From contig CP154954.1 in NCBI GenBank assembly GCA_039621445.1, forward strand, positions 3,415,715 through 3,479,714: a stretch of 64,000 nt of DNA. Direction: 5' to 3'. The translations under genes and the position numbers were made by a program. Below, in pieces: positions 31,126-43,600 of this stretch (the first letter of the stretch is position 1; every line of letters begins with the position of its first letter). A model generated the notes under the pieces. That model made no database searches. It was given only the letters and a program-made list of their open reading frames with translations, and was not told the DNA's origin. Source of the DNA: Euglena gracilis. Lineage: Eukaryota; Euglenida; Euglenophyceae; Euglenales.

Positions 31126-31775
31126 AGCGGTGGGGAGCACGTCTGCTTCGACCTCGCCTTACGCGAACTCTCCCACTCCCTCGACATGCAGGTACCCACA
31201 CTGCTGCTGGGGGACTGGAACGGCTCCGTGCCGCCCTCCCGGGATTACAGCAGTCGCAGCGGTCGCCAGCGTACCCCCTGCCCCCTGCTGGCCCACCTCT
31301 CGGGTCCCCGAGCCCCGTGGACTAATGCCCATGCAGCCCTCCTTCCCGAGCCCCTCCCGATGACCTTCCACTCCCCGCAGCTGTCTGGCCAGGTGGCTGC
31401 CACCTGGATCGACCTCATCGTGGCCAACAACGCCGCCCTGCCTCTCCTCCGCGGCGCCTCCGTGGAGTCGGACTTCCGCGACGGTGGTCACTCACCGTGC
31501 TTCGTCTCTCTGTCCTTCTCCGCCAGACACCTGGACTAGCGTCACCCCGTGGACAGCCCACCGCCCCGTCCTTTGCGGCCCCTCCGCCGACCTCCTGCAG
31601 TGCTCCGCGTGGAACGAGATCCTGACTTCCTGGGAAGCCTCGCCGGAGGTGGCCGCCCTGTCCCCCAACCGCGACTACACGCTTGAGTCCCTCTCCGCCG
31701 CCCTGCACGCGCCCATGCAGCGTCTGGTTAGTCTGGCCGACGGCTGGACGCGGCCAGACTACTGGCCGGCGGCTG
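31126..31775 (+). pseudogene. LINE apurinic-type endonuclease, C-terminal half, and linker
   Basis: In the frame of 30841, VPTLLLGDWNGSV is the GDFN-type metal/catalytic motif. TWIDLIVAN corresponds to the RIDYI motif and DGGHSPCFVSL to the terminal SDH motif of exonuclease-endonuclease-phosphatase domains. After a frameshift near 31530, SVTPWTAHRPVLCGPSADLL and a helical stretch to about 31750 match the linker that precedes RT in LINE ORF2. The N-terminal half of the endonuclease and all of RT are missing. Confidence 0.75.
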
Positions 31776-31904
31776 GATGCGGCCAGACTAAGGATTTTTC
31801 AAAAGTTGTTACCACTGTGGAACCAGCTATTTCTCTAGACCAAAATGAATTTTTTTCACCAACCAAGTTTTTTCACCAAAAATCTGAACAACAGAATTAA
31901 TCTG

Positions 31905-32214
31905 AGTATCAACTCACTGGTGGACATAATGTCCCCCAGTCCCCCAGTTTCTGTAAGGGATCCCAAAATGTTGCATATTTCTGAACATTTCTGTTCCAAC
32001 AGGATCTCTCATTCTTTAGCAAAGGGTGAAAAGGAACATGGTAGAAACCAGGGAGTGATGTGACAGCAAATAAAGCGTTTCTGGCCTCAACACATGACAT
32101 CTTGTGCAGCTCCAGGATGCTGGACACAATGTCCAAAGTGGTTGCTTGCAGGGGGTCCAGACACTTTTCCTGCAGCGGCACGTACAATTTTCTGAGGGCT
32201 CTGACATACCTCAT
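31905..32214 (-). pseudogene. Tyrosine recombinase N-terminal domain (truncated)
   Basis: LDPLQATTLDIVSSILELHK and ending KYATFWDP resembles the core-binding domain at the start of DIRS tyrosine recombinases. The catalytic domain (RxxR...Y) is absent because the element is cut at about 31905. Identification depends on context as much as on motifs. Confidence 0.55.
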
Positions 32215-32259
32215 TAAAGTGGAGGGACTTTTTAAGATAATTTCAATTTGTGAATTTCA

Positions 32260-33090
32260 CATTTTTTGTTGTTCAAAACGGAACCTGAAACAATGCTGTA
32301 GGCCAGGGACTATTTTGGCCCAGGCATTGATTACCCCCAAACAGTTTGTGAACTTCCCTTGGCAGGGAGGAACCACTAACATTTTCACCCCAGGTTTGGA
32401 CATTTTTGTTAATAGGAGCCACCATGAGCTTGAAACCCACATGTGGGTTATTAAAGGACATTTTACCTGTTTGTTCATGGAAAGTTTGGTGAGCCAGGGC
32501 ATTATGACCTTCCAGGGGGGGTGGGCATACACCTCCTGCACCCCATCCAGGCTGCAGTTGAGATCATCCAGCAGAAAGGCCTGGTGGTGGGTGCACCGGG
32601 AGCAAAATTTTGGGAACTGAGTGCGTTCTGTGGATGCAAACATTTCCACTGAGTGGGTGACGTGTTCTAAAAAAAATCTGCATTATTTCTGAAAGCTGAC
32701 CGGGTTTAGGGTATAATCCCCCCTGTCTTGTGTGCACCTTGTCAAGGAGGTCTGCCACCATTTTTTCTGAGGGGACCCACTGGGACTTGGAGTTCAAGTT
32801 TGTTTTTTCAAGCACCACTTGAAAAGGGGGTGTAAAATTCTGTTTAGGTGCTCTTTCCTTCATTCCCATTTCTGCAGGCAGATGAGTGATACCTGATTGT
32901 CCACGTTCAGGTGTCTGCCGGAAAATTGAAAATCGTCAGAAAGGAACTGAGGAAAGTCGTAGGGCAGGTACGATCATACCGCCCTGTCCGTCCTTTTCTC
33001 AGGCTGGTCACACAAGGATTACTAAAATTGAGCAAGTTAAACACCGCCATGAGCTGGGATTTTGCAGTACCAATACCCCCCAGCTGAAAA
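32260..33090 (-). pseudogene. DIRS-like RNase H and downstream block
   Basis: FSGRHLNVDNQVSLICLQ carries the RNase H DN motif. SKSQWVPSEKMVADLLDKV fits the VPSEKNxxAD motif. Then FASTERTQFPKFCSR and VYAHPPWKVIMPWLTK match the DLFAS...PxFxSR...ANPPW block that follows RNase H in DIRS elements. The first RNase H Asp region is hard to read because of frame changes. Confidence 0.75.
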
Positions 33091-33099
33091 TATAAATCA

Positions 33100-34044
33100 G
33101 GAACCTCAAAGATTTTCTGGTGCCAGCGGCAGGTCGACCCTTTTTAAAAATACCCAAACATGTGCTGCCCTCAAGTTCATCAACGTGGGCCTGGTGTGGA
33201 GTGGAAAGCGCAAAAAAAGTTGTGCACGCAAGATTTTTGGAGGGAGCAAAGTTTGCTCCGCATAAATGTAAAGGAATTGGCTGTTGCAGTAAACAATGTA
33301 AAAGCTTTTGTAAAAAAGGGGGAGACTGTCCCACTGAAGCCCCTCCTGCAGTTTGATGATGAACCCCAGGTGCTGCAGCTTTTGAGTGGGGGAGAGAATG
33401 GATTTCTTGAGCTTTATTTTGAAACCTGCAGAACAACGATTTAGGACCATCATGGCCAGTTGCCTTTTTACCCAACATCCTGAGGAACCACTTAGGATGA
33501 TGTTCGTCCAAATAAACGAATGCCATGAGCCCCTTTGGTCTCCAAAATTTTTGGAGTACTTTCATGAGGGACATGAAAACTTTTGGGAGAGTGCCTAGAC
33601 CAAAAGACGCACCTTGAAACTCCCACAGTTTTCCTCCTACCTCCATCCTTACAAATAGTTTAAACTTTTCTTGAAGGTCCAGGTGGACGTAAGCATCCTT
33701 GAGATCCAGATTTGAAGCATACCAACGTTGCATGAGGAGGGGAAAAATGGTGGATATTTTTCCAGGGTAAACCTGACTGGGGAACAATAAAGATTGAGTT
33801 ACCTTCGGTCTGCAATGACACGATGTTTCACCCCCCCTTCCGGTTTTGGCAACACAAACCATGGAACCAGATGTTTGGTGTTTTGTGGATCTGTCACCAC
33901 TCTGGTAGCTCTTGAATTTTTGTCAATCCTCCAAAATTTGTGTGGCCAATGAAATTTCTGGCTTGTTCTTTTGCTGGGGTAGGTGGAAAGTGAAACATTT
34001 GCAACACTTTGGGGTGAGCATGGGTTTTCCACAAGGGGAGACAT
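33100..34044 (-). pseudogene. DIRS-like reverse transcriptase
   Basis: WFVLPKPEGGVKHRVIADRR gives the first RT motifs. YASNLDLKDAYVHLDLQ is motif A, FQGASFGLGTLPKVF motif B, and AFVYLDEHHPKW motif C (YLDD with the second Asp as Glu). AGFKIKLKKSILSPTQKLQH then LGF are motifs D/E. SLDLKDAYxH, FGLxxAPxxF and LxPSxxxxxLGF are characteristic of DIRS/Ngaro-type RTs. Frameshifts occur near 33810 and 33450. Confidence 0.8.
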
Positions 34045-34382
34045 CCCCCCAACCTCTGAAGAGACGGGACTCCTTCCATCTTTCTTCCTAACTCAGGATA
34101 ATCTTTAGCATCCTTTTCTCCCACTCCCCTGGCTGCTGCTGCAGGTTGGGGCCTTGGGCCCCCTGGTTGGGGCTGGTTGATGTTGAACGTGGGGTAGGAG
34201 CATCTTGCTCCTTCCCCAGCATGGTGGATTGACTTCTGTTCACCCCAAACTGGGGGCTGACTTGTACCCTCTCCAGGGGCCTGGATGTCAGGGCTTCCCT
34301 CTGCCCTTTGTTCTGTAATGGACCAGGAGGGAGGAATGAGATTTCACTGGGTGCCATACCCTTTGGATGTCCAGGGACTTCT

Positions 34383-35201
34383 CTAGACTTGGCTGCCATA
34401 GCCTCCTGTTCCACCCTTGAATCCTCCTTTGAACCCCTTAAATCCTCCTTTCAATTTCCAGCCTCGGCTGCCTGTGGGTGTGGTAAAATGCCACCATTCC
34501 ACCCTACCCACTGGTGTGTTCATACCAGCACTGTGCAGCTGCTCTGAAGCCTCTCCACCTGGAGGTCTTTTTTTGAAAAAAGAACATTTGCTCCACTTCG
34601 ACGCTTTCGTTCTCATAGAAGGCCTTGTTCTAACTCCGCCATGGCGAAGAAGAGTTGCTGGGAGAGGACTCGATAGTCCTCTGGGAATGCATCCACTTGA
34701 CTGTAGTTGGTGGCCATCATCCTCATCAAATGGATTACCTTTTGTTGTACCCCTTTGAGCGTCTTGTCAATGGGGGCCGTGGTGTCCTGGTTGTGGTTGT
34801 TGCCCTCAGCTCGCTTTTTTAGGTCCTGGAATTTCGGCCACTCGTTCAGGGCGTGTTTCCAGCGTAATCTTGTACCCACCGCCGCCTGCTTGCGGCAGGC
34901 CGACAGCTCCTGGAGAAGTGGGGTCAGATCCTCTTGCCAAAGGAGCCGCTCAGCTGTTTTCCCCGCCGCCACCTACTCCTCGTCCTCCTCGTCCTCCTCT
35001 GCCATCGCAGCGCTTGTCGCGGCCTTCTGCTTCCCCTTCTTCTCGGCGGTGGCGCCTTCCAGCAGCGTATGCCCACGTCGCGGCCAGCCTGAAGGCACAC
35101 TCTCCAGCTCTCTGGCAGTTCTCCAACAGCAGCAAGAAAGTACGGAATGCGCTGTTGTGCTTTGCTTCGTCTCCAGATGGTAAATACAGCATTGTGAAAC
35201 T
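34383..35201 (-). pseudogene. DIRS-like gag-type protein
   Basis: Starts MSFTMLYLPSGDEAKHN at 35201 on the minus strand and continues with a frameshift near 34970 into a helical Gln/Lys-rich region (RLLWQEDLTPLLQELSACRK). It shifts again near 34615 and ends in a Gly/Phe/Lys-rich tail (GGFKGFKGGFKGG). Placement upstream of RT and the basic Gly-rich tail support a gag role. No zinc knuckle is visible. Confidence 0.55.
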
Positions 35202-35204
35202 CAT

Positions 35205-37286
35205 TTTGTCGTTCGAAGGACGATTATGATCCGCCAACTCCGGCAACAAAAAGCAGTACGAAAGAACCCGCCAAAAAACAACGGCACAACAAGCCGGCAA
35301 AAGAAGCAGGACGTCACTCCCAGAGTGTGCGCAGCCGGTATGGTCTGGCCTGAAAGCCCTTTTGAGTCAACACTTCATAACGGCACTGGAAGCAGTGCCA
35401 AAATACCCTGGACAGGGGTATAAATGCATGGCTCTTGTAACTTGGTATTCCGCCGTGTTGTTTGGGTTTCTTTTAAACTAAATCCTACTGGGCAAAAAGT
35501 GCAAAAAGAAAAACATCCACACTAAACCTACTCCTCCATCCACGGAAATGCCTGATGCAAAACTTTCCAGCGAGATGACCCCACGCTGTGCGCAGGAAAA
35601 GGAGGGACTGAACCATGGAGACTGGGCCGAGAAGCTGTGAGAACTGCGCGCGCGGAGCACACTCCCTTTCCGCTGCCACACCGTATGGGGGGCAGTTCAC
35701 GTCAGGGGGGAAGTTCATGTCCTCAGTTAATGCAGCGGCGCACGCAATCGCAAGCAAGGAAGTCAAGGCGCAAGGCAGAGGAAAACGCCCGCAATGGCAA
35801 GCAGGGCAGCCAATTCGCAAGGCAGAGGAAAGCAACACAGACAAGCCCCCGTGGGGCGAACGAGGCAGGGGCCGTGGCAGGGCTGAACCGGCAGGGGTGG
35901 GCGGAGGGGGCGGGAGGACAATGTACAGAGGCAGCATCCGGGTGGCTGACAGGACCACTGGGCGGAGACGTTTGTGTTTGGCAGGTTGGCAGGACGACAC
36001 CATTGCGAAACCAAGCCCACCCGCCCCCCCCCCCCCGGGGGGTCAATTTCCGTTTCAAAAGACCAGGCAGTCACTTTTGAAACCAGTCACTCACTGCCCA
36101 CCCTCGGTGTCTCAGAAAAAGGCCGGATCAGGAATCCAATCTTTGGCACAATGCAGGCCCGTGGACCAAACCGTGGACAAATACCGGTCAGTCTGGGTCC
36201 ACGCCGGTGGGGTGGGGGAGAAGTTTAGGGGAACAGCAAGCCCGGCTCAGCTTCTGCCTGGGAGACCAATAGGGAGGGGCTGGGAGGTCCCAAGGTCTCA
36301 ACCTGGGGGGGTGCGTACGAAAACCATCGGCATTCCAACCACCGGTAATGTCCTCTTGTGCCACAGAAAACACAGCCAGAGTCACACAACCCCCTGGATT
36401 GCTCAACTCCGAAGAGCTATTCTGACAAAGGATGTCGTCCAATGGTCAATTTCTGTGCATAAAATCCGCAGCTCATTTGCACATAGAAAAAAAAACAGAC
36501 CAGAAGGCTAAAACTTCAAAGCCAACATCACGGGGGTATGCAGGTACACAACCAACCAATGTGCACACTCCGCAACTTGAGATTGGGCCACTTGCATTCG
36601 ATCTCTGTTTGAGACCTCGGGGGATTACGGGACCATCTCAGAGCAGGGCTGGGAGTCAATTCAGTTTGGGAACAACACAGCCCGTCCGGGAAGCCCCTCC
36701 GGGAAGTTTGTGCACGCCCATGCGTACTGGGCATGCACATTGGGATATAACTTGGGTATGCATGTGGCCTGTACATGCAGCGTACATGTGTACACATCAC
36801 CAGCGCCATGTGTACACCTGTGGAAATATGACAGCGTGCTGGCGCCAGAACGGGTCCCCGCTGAAAGCGTCCGGAAGGGCCAAGAGGCACTGGAGTGGTG
36901 CAGCACTGGGCTGGAGCCATCGGGTTAGGGCAGCGGCTTTGCAGCCACCGAGTCCGCTCGTGGGGGACGCACGGGGGGCACACACCCCGCGGACACCCGC
37001 ATGGGGCGCGTGGGGTGGCAGAGGGAACGAGGGCGCGAAAGGTAGGGGGGTGGGTGGACTGAGGGCATGGGTGGGCGGGGTGCTGGGGTCAGCCCAAGCA
37101 CAAATGGAACTCGGCATCTGGTGGGAAGCAGCTGCCCTGAAATAAAGCAATGTGAATCAAGTGTGGAAATGCGATGCACATGCCCCCCGTGGCTTTGCTG
37201 AAACATGAGCCGCCGGCAATGGTGCTTTATGGCTCAGCCCCGAAATCGTGAACTTTCAGTGGTGGGTGGTGGGTCATGTTGTGGAC
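35205..37286. other. No gene recognised
   Basis: Contains a 298-codon plus frame (35615-36511), Arg/Gly/Pro-rich, with no domain and competing long frames on the other strand. A C14/G6 run lies at about 36027. Words gcatgcacattggg and tgtacacatca repeat near 36715-36820. I see no support for coding. Confidence 0.4.
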
Positions 37287-37294
37287 GTGCACAT

Positions 37295-37533
37295 CAGGCT
37301 TCTTTTTAAGACCCCCAGGGGGGGGTCCCCCCACCCACCCAGGGTGGCGCGGGACCCCCCGGGGGGGGGGGGACCCCCCCACAAAATCGGGCCCATTAAA
37401 GGCAATTTTCAAAAATTTTCGGCGCTTCGCGCCGAAAAGGTTTACCCAGCGCCTCTGGCGCGGGACCCCCCCCCCGCCACCCACCCCCCTCCCCCGGGGG
37501 GGGGGGGGGTCAGGTGACTTAAAAAGAAGCCTG
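37295..37533. mobile_element. hAT-like MITE (239 bp, perfect 8-bp TSD)
   Basis: The ends CAGGCTTCTTTTTAAG and CTTAAAAAGAAGCCTG are perfect 16-bp inverted repeats, flanked by GTGCACAT at 37287-37294 and 37534-37541. The interior has several C-run/G-run blocks and a ggcgcttcgcgccgaaaa hairpin. No coding capacity. CAGG ends and the 8-bp duplication indicate a non-autonomous hAT-type element. Confidence 0.9.
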
Positions 37534-37544
37534 GTGCACATCCA

Positions 37545-40250
37545 CGTGCAAATATGACCGCCTGTGTGCGCATTTAACGGGGGTGCAAATGCAAGGCCTT
37601 TGTATGTGATAATACGGTATGTCAGGTCCATATTTCTGTGTACAAGAAATGAAATGGTGGCAACAAAAATCCGAAATTCCCAAACCCCACACCGGCGTTT
37701 TGTAAATGGCACACTACGCACCAAAACACGATGCAAGCGCCTGGACTGGGCACAACTTCGTCACCTGCCGCTGGTCCCCAAGCCTCCAAGGCCCTAAATA
37801 GTCAGGGTCAAATAGTCAGTTAGTGACAACTGACAATGACCCTGCCATGTAGAGTCCCAAGGCAGCACTGGGGGATGTCTGCGGTGGGGGGCAATCACAG
37901 AGGACAGAGGGAGGGAGACACACATGAGCAGGGGTGCGCCAACACATCAGGCTAGCGGTGGGGGGAATGGAGGCTCCTTGCTGAAAGAGGCACGATGATG
38001 TTTGCCATTGGAGTTGCCAACGATCCTACCTGACAACTGACAGTGGACAGCTGACGGGTTAGAATTGGGCCAAGAAAATCCCATTTTGGAGGAGTTTGGG
38101 TTACTGGACCGGAATGAATGACCCCTTGGATGATCTGTGTGATGCGGTGCATATTGAGGGGCAAGGGTTATTGTCCCTCCATTTTCTTTGAGGCTTCTAA
38201 AGATAAAACGCCCAGAACAATTGTCAAAAAAAGCTCAACTTGAGTTTTTTCCCATTATTCCCCTCAGTCTGAGCGTCCCAGCCAGGGCTGAGGTCAGAGA
38301 GCGGAGGGTATAGCGGGCGGGGGGGGGATTTTTGCAACTTTCGCAGATTTTTTGTGTGTTTTACTGGTTTTCGGCCAAGCACACATATTTTGTGTGCAAC
38401 TTGTTGGGAGGTTGCCAGGGGTTCCTAGGTGCAAATTTGGGTTGTCAACTTTTGGGTCCAACAGCCTGGACCAATGAACTCTGGTCCAAATGCTTGGGAA
38501 AAAGTTGGCACAATGGAAATTAATTTTGGCAGGGAGGCCATTGACCCGCCAGGTGCATTTTGGAGGTCATGGTCAGGGTACACGTGTGGGTTCCCCCAGC
38601 GTTGCAGTTAGGCACAAAGCCAGGCCAGGTAATCACCTTAACCGGTCAAGGAGGACCACCAGACGCCACAGGGCGAAGACAGGTAGTCTCTCCCGGGACT
38701 CAGCCGGCCAGTCTGCCGGCCGCCAGGGGGGGGGGGGGGGGGTTCGGCGCCCCGGACACTGCAGACTGGCGGGTGGAGGCGGGGCGGGGCACGGCACACC
38801 GACAGGTCGGAGGGGAGGGGGGGCCCCTTTTTGCGGCAAAAAAGAACAGCTGGACTGTGTCAGCCCCAGCCCAGTTACCAACAGAAAGGCGTCTGTGAAG
38901 TGGAAAGACCACTGGACGGCTGCGTGGGGGGGGGGGCAGCCATTGCGTAATATCTTGACATTACAGGAGGGGGGAGGTGTCCCTTCTTGAGGACACTGCC
39001 TCGATACCCTTGGACTGGCCAATAAATTTTCAAACGACGCCAGATGTTCAAGGGGGGCTTGACAGTACAGAAAATGGGCTGCCTGGCTCATTTTCCAAGG
39101 GGGCCAAGAATCATGCCAATGTGCTGATTCTGGAGCCTTTTGCAGTTTCATTTGTTTTTTTTTTGGTTCCATCTCGACCCAAACCAAAACCAGTTCCAGC
39201 GGGCAACTCCACGGGGCGATTTTGTGTGATTATGTAAATGATCCAACAAATATTCAAAAAGTTAAAACGGGGGTTTGCTGTGAGGCTCCATATCACTCGT
39301 CCCCATCTCCCTCTCAACGACCCATGTTTATGAACCAGTTGTTGGGCTGTGCTCAGTGAAATATTTCTTTTATTATTGATATCTTTTTATATTTTTCAAT
39401 GATATTTCAGGTTTCTGAGCCTGGGTGCTTTGACCACAGGGTGTTTGGCACATATTGCAATAACAGGGGGGTGAGGGGTGGAAAGGGGGGTATTTGTGAA
39501 TTTCATGGATGCAGGAGCCTGTTATTTTAGGTTTTGGGGGGTTCAAGAAAGGGAGCCCCCGCCACTGCGAACAATTGCACATCCAACTTTTGCATTGAAG
39601 ATTGTTACCGAAAATTCAAATTCGACTGTTTTATGGGAAGGGAGGCAGGGAGTCGCTAAGCGCTATCCTGTGATGGGTGAGGGCGAAGCTAACCCGGGGG
39701 GGAAAGGAGGGGTCCAAATCCCCCCAAGACAGGGCCATTTTGACGAACCATGGAGTCTTGGCACGAACCGACTACCGACCCAAAAAAAATCCGGTGTTGG
39801 GGGAACTCAAACTTGGATGGTCCAAGGGCCGGAGTTTTGCCATGGGGCATTTTTATTGCTCGTGCGCACAGGAGAGACTTCCAATGCGCACCGCCTTGGG
39901 CCCATTTTTCGTTGTTACACGGTTGGTTGTTTTTTTTTTTGGACTTGGGTCCATCAACGGCGCCGCAGACTTTCGGCCGAAACCATTTTCGGCCATTATT
40001 GGTTTAAAATTAATTTTAAATCGATTTAATTTTGAAAAAAAATGAAATGAAAAATGGTGGGGGAGCAAAGGACATGTCCAGCTGCCTGAAATAAAATCCT
40101 GAAGACGGGAACCTTCAGCCCATTTTGGGATCATTTTTTCATTTTTTTATCTCAGTATTTGTACTAATGTATTCTGTATAGTGCTATAATCTCAATTGTT
40201 TTTGTATTATTTCCATTATTCATCCGCCACATTTTGACTTTTCTTTCATT
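37545..40250. other. No gene recognised
   Basis: Unique-looking sequence with a G20-type run at about 38727. I found no domain or convincing exon in any frame. Confidence 0.45.
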
Positions 40251-40652
40251 CCCCCCATGTCCAACGAGCGGTAACCTCTGTCTTCCGACCGGGGGAGGGG
40301 GTTGTTGGACATAGGGTTGTGACCAGAAAAGTGTCCTCCGACCGGGGGGGGGTCGTTGGACAAGGGGTCAAAAAAAAATTGGCGGGTACCCGGTACCCCA
40401 CCTGCCCAAAAAGGCCAAAGTTTTCCTTCAGGCGCTTTGCGCCGAAATTTTTGGGCTACTTTAACAAAATTTTGCTCAAAAAATGCCAAAAGACGGCATT
40501 TTGGTCCATTTTTGGCAGATTTTGGGCACAGGAATTTTCGGCCCGACCCTTCGCGTCGGGACCAAAATTTGGCCTAACCTCCGAAAAGTTGTCCTCTGAC
40601 CTGGGGGTGATCGTTGGACATAGGGGAGTCGTTAGACATAGGGGGGGGGTAT
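40251..40652. mobile_element. TIR-like module with GTCCAACGA tag (about 400 bp)
   Basis: The left end CCCCCCATGTCCAACGA is matched inversely on the right by TCGTTGGACATAGG and again TCGTTAGACATAGGGGG. The tag also recurs internally (gttgttggacatagg, tcgttggacaagggg), each beside tccgaccGGGGG. The middle holds ggcgctttgcgccgaaattt and ttcggcccgacccttcgcgtcggg hairpins. No clear target duplication. Confidence 0.6.
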
Positions 40653-40654
40653 TT

Positions 40655-43600
40655 TTTACAGAAAAAATATTATTCTTACTCTCATTGTTCTTCTTTCTTT
40701 TTCCACCCAGGTTTGAACCATCCTTGTGGATTTGCTGAGCATATATCCACCAGAGAATCGTAATGTGGTTCGATGATCACCCCCCAAGTTTTTCCTGCAA
40801 GAGTTCATCAGCCGCATCAAAAAACCTGGCAAGGTGATATGTGGCCTCCACTTCCTACCATCATGTCTCAGTTTTGGAGCCAGGTGGGACTTTCGGTCTT
40901 TGGGGGTGACAGTTTGGCAGGGAAGCTGGTCAAAGGAAGTTGCCCAATTGTGCAAATCTGATTCTGACTAAATCCAGGTTTTGCTCTTCCGGCCGTCACC
41001 CTTGATCCACCCTTGATACCAGAAAAACAACGACAGCCCTTGTCTTGTCCCCTGCATCTCCCGTCTCCAGCATTTTCACTTTAACACTTAGCAGAAAGGC
41101 AGGAAGCAGCTTCAATCACTCCCCCTTGGCACACCATGCGGAATTGAGCCAGGGTTGACGTTTTTTTTGTTCTTCAACAAAGAACAAAAAATGGCAACGC
41201 AACCACTCGGTGGTGTCCTGGACGATACACCCTGTTGTTTGCTGTCCGCAGTCCTGCAGCACCCTGCTTCGCACACTTTATCCTCCTCCGCCAACCACAG
41301 GTGGGCAAGTGCGAGATCAAAAACAGACAAAGCACCTCCCATACCAGCCCGCTTGGATGTGGAAAATGTACGCCATGGAGTTGTGTGGTGCGGCATGCGG
41401 CTTTGCAACGGGGTACTTCCCCCGGTAGGGAGGGATGCCCTGGATCTGAAGGCATGCACCCCCTGGTCAAGTTGGGACAAAAAAAGGGGAGGCCCGCGGC
41501 GGGAAAGGCCTGCCCCTCAAACCACAGCCCCCACCCCCCACCCCCCACCCACTCCTGCCGGCCAGAAACGAGGTAGGGGGCAACCCAGTGGCCGTCCCGC
41601 GGCCGACATGGCCTGCGTGGGGGGGAGGGAACGAAACGGGGGCCAGGCAGAAAAAAGGGCTTGGTCCGGCTCAACCCAGGGAATCCTGTCAGCTGATCTC
41701 CCCGTGCCAGTGTGCCTGCGTTGAAAAAAAAACACTGTGGAGAAAGGACAGGGGGCACATACAGCAAGGAAGTCTAATAATTTAACACGTGGAAGTCTTC
41801 GGACAATTGTGCAAATGCATCGTCGGTCTGGCCCGTTCGCACAATTCTGCAAGTAGTTCACCTGTGTGCAATTGTGCAAGCGGACCTGCAAATTTTCAAA
41901 AAGAAAAAGTGGCAAGTTTGGTTTGGGGCTCAGCCTCAACTGTCCCAAACAGTTCGGACAAAAAAACACTGCCGGGTATAATTGTCGGCACCAACCAAAT
42001 TCCTGGGCAGGCGCTGGGTTGACTGCACGCAGAGGGCCATGGCCAAGGGCCCACAGAGAGAGCCTCCAAGGATGCAGCGGGGCACAATAAAGCGGTCCGC
42101 AGCCGCACAGAGCGAACGAATAGTCGCGGGGCCGATGGCTTGTCGGGGCACGTCCGCCCCCTCCGGTGGACCCGCACACCGGGGCTGGCGGGGAGGGCGG
42201 TCCGCGGCCAAACGACCAAACCCACCGAGGAGTGGCGGAATACCGTGGGGTGTCCGCTCCTCTTGCCGCACCTGGACCCGAGAGAGAGTGCCGGCACCTG
42301 GTTTGCAAGCAAAAAAATAAAAATATAAAATATACCAAAATAAAGCGAAATAAATCAAAATAAACCAGAAGTACACCATAAATAAATACATACTTCAAAA
42401 TAAAATCATAAAAATTGTATAAAAAAACAAAACTAAATTGAAATAAACATTTTGATTCCAGCTGGGCGGAAAAATGCAACAACCGGGCTTGCAGGGTTAG
42501 TGCCGTCGATGAGCTTAGGGATGGGATGGGGGGGATTAGGCCAACAGACTTTAAAGAAACCCCCTGTAGGTGCATCCCTAAGTTTCCTTGGTCGCAAAGG
42601 CATTGGAAGCCCGAAAATTAGGTGGGGAGGGAGCAAAATTGCAAGCTGTTCTGGGATGACAGCTTGAACACTTTGCACACCAAACTTTGATACTCGACAT
42701 TGGGCCCCCTGCGATTATGCAGGGTGCCAAATTAATGCATTAATAACAGTTGGAGGGTGAGCGGAGTCCTCTGCTGAACGACAAACCCAAGGTAACACAG
42801 GGCCAGCATTCCAAAAGTAAAACGGTCTGTCATCCCGGAGGGGAGGGCGCCCAGACACAAACCATTGGTGGAAGAGCACGGAGGAGGTCCAACTCAAACC
42901 GAGGCAAGGACTTCACGGTGACTCTCAGAGGAATATTGTGTGTCTCAGTGAAGAGAGATCTCAACAGGTCAATATACAGGAGGATGAATCTGGACCCAGT
43001 TGACTGACAAGAAATAATTTAAGCAAAAATTTGATAGCTGTCACAAAAATTTTGCCTCAAAAAACTCCTTAAAAAACATAACCATAAAGGTTTTGGAGAT
43101 TCTAAAACCACGTTATTTGCTGGCTAAAAGTTGAGGGGGGGACACAAAAAAAAACTGCATTCTTGTTTTCTGGGTGATTTTTTGAAACCTGCTGGAAAAT
43201 TCTGCAAGGGGCTCAAAAAAATGCGACAAGCACAAAGGAATGCATCTTTATTTCCTTTGGCAGATTCCCTACCAATAAAATTCCAACACATGAGCGATTA
43301 TAATATTGCTCCCACTTTACCACATATTCAGCATGGCGTTCTGCCTAGAGAATCAAGAAAAAAATAGCCCCAAAACCCAAAGGATAAACATGGCAGAAAT
43401 TTGGGTGCCAGGGGACAAATCAAATCCAAAATGTGCAAATTTTATTCTGAAAACATTTTTCAACAAAACTCAAAAAACCAGGGGGAAAAGCAGTAACACA
43501 AAAACTGGCAAATATAGAGAAAACGGAAAATACATGCAATTTCCTTCTGTTTTCACGTGATAAACAAAGGTTTTTTAGTGATACAAAGCGATACAAAATA

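Larger units (their letters stand above)
31905..35201 (-). mobile_element. DIRS-like retroelement, truncated
   Basis: Read on the minus strand, segments follow in the order gag-like, RT, RNase H, the DIRS-specific post-RNase H block, and the start of a tyrosine recombinase. All are broken by frameshifts. The recombinase is cut off at about 31905. I did not find split or inverted terminal repeats, so both ends are uncertain. Confidence 0.8.

Noticed and set aside
35615-36511. 298-codon plus frame
   Set aside because: No domain, no uniform codon bias, and competing open frames on the minus strand; kept only as a note in the regional entry.
41517-42575. 352-codon minus frame
   Set aside because: Mixed low-complexity composition and no domain. 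A different frame inside it looks more protein-like and is reported separately at low confidence.
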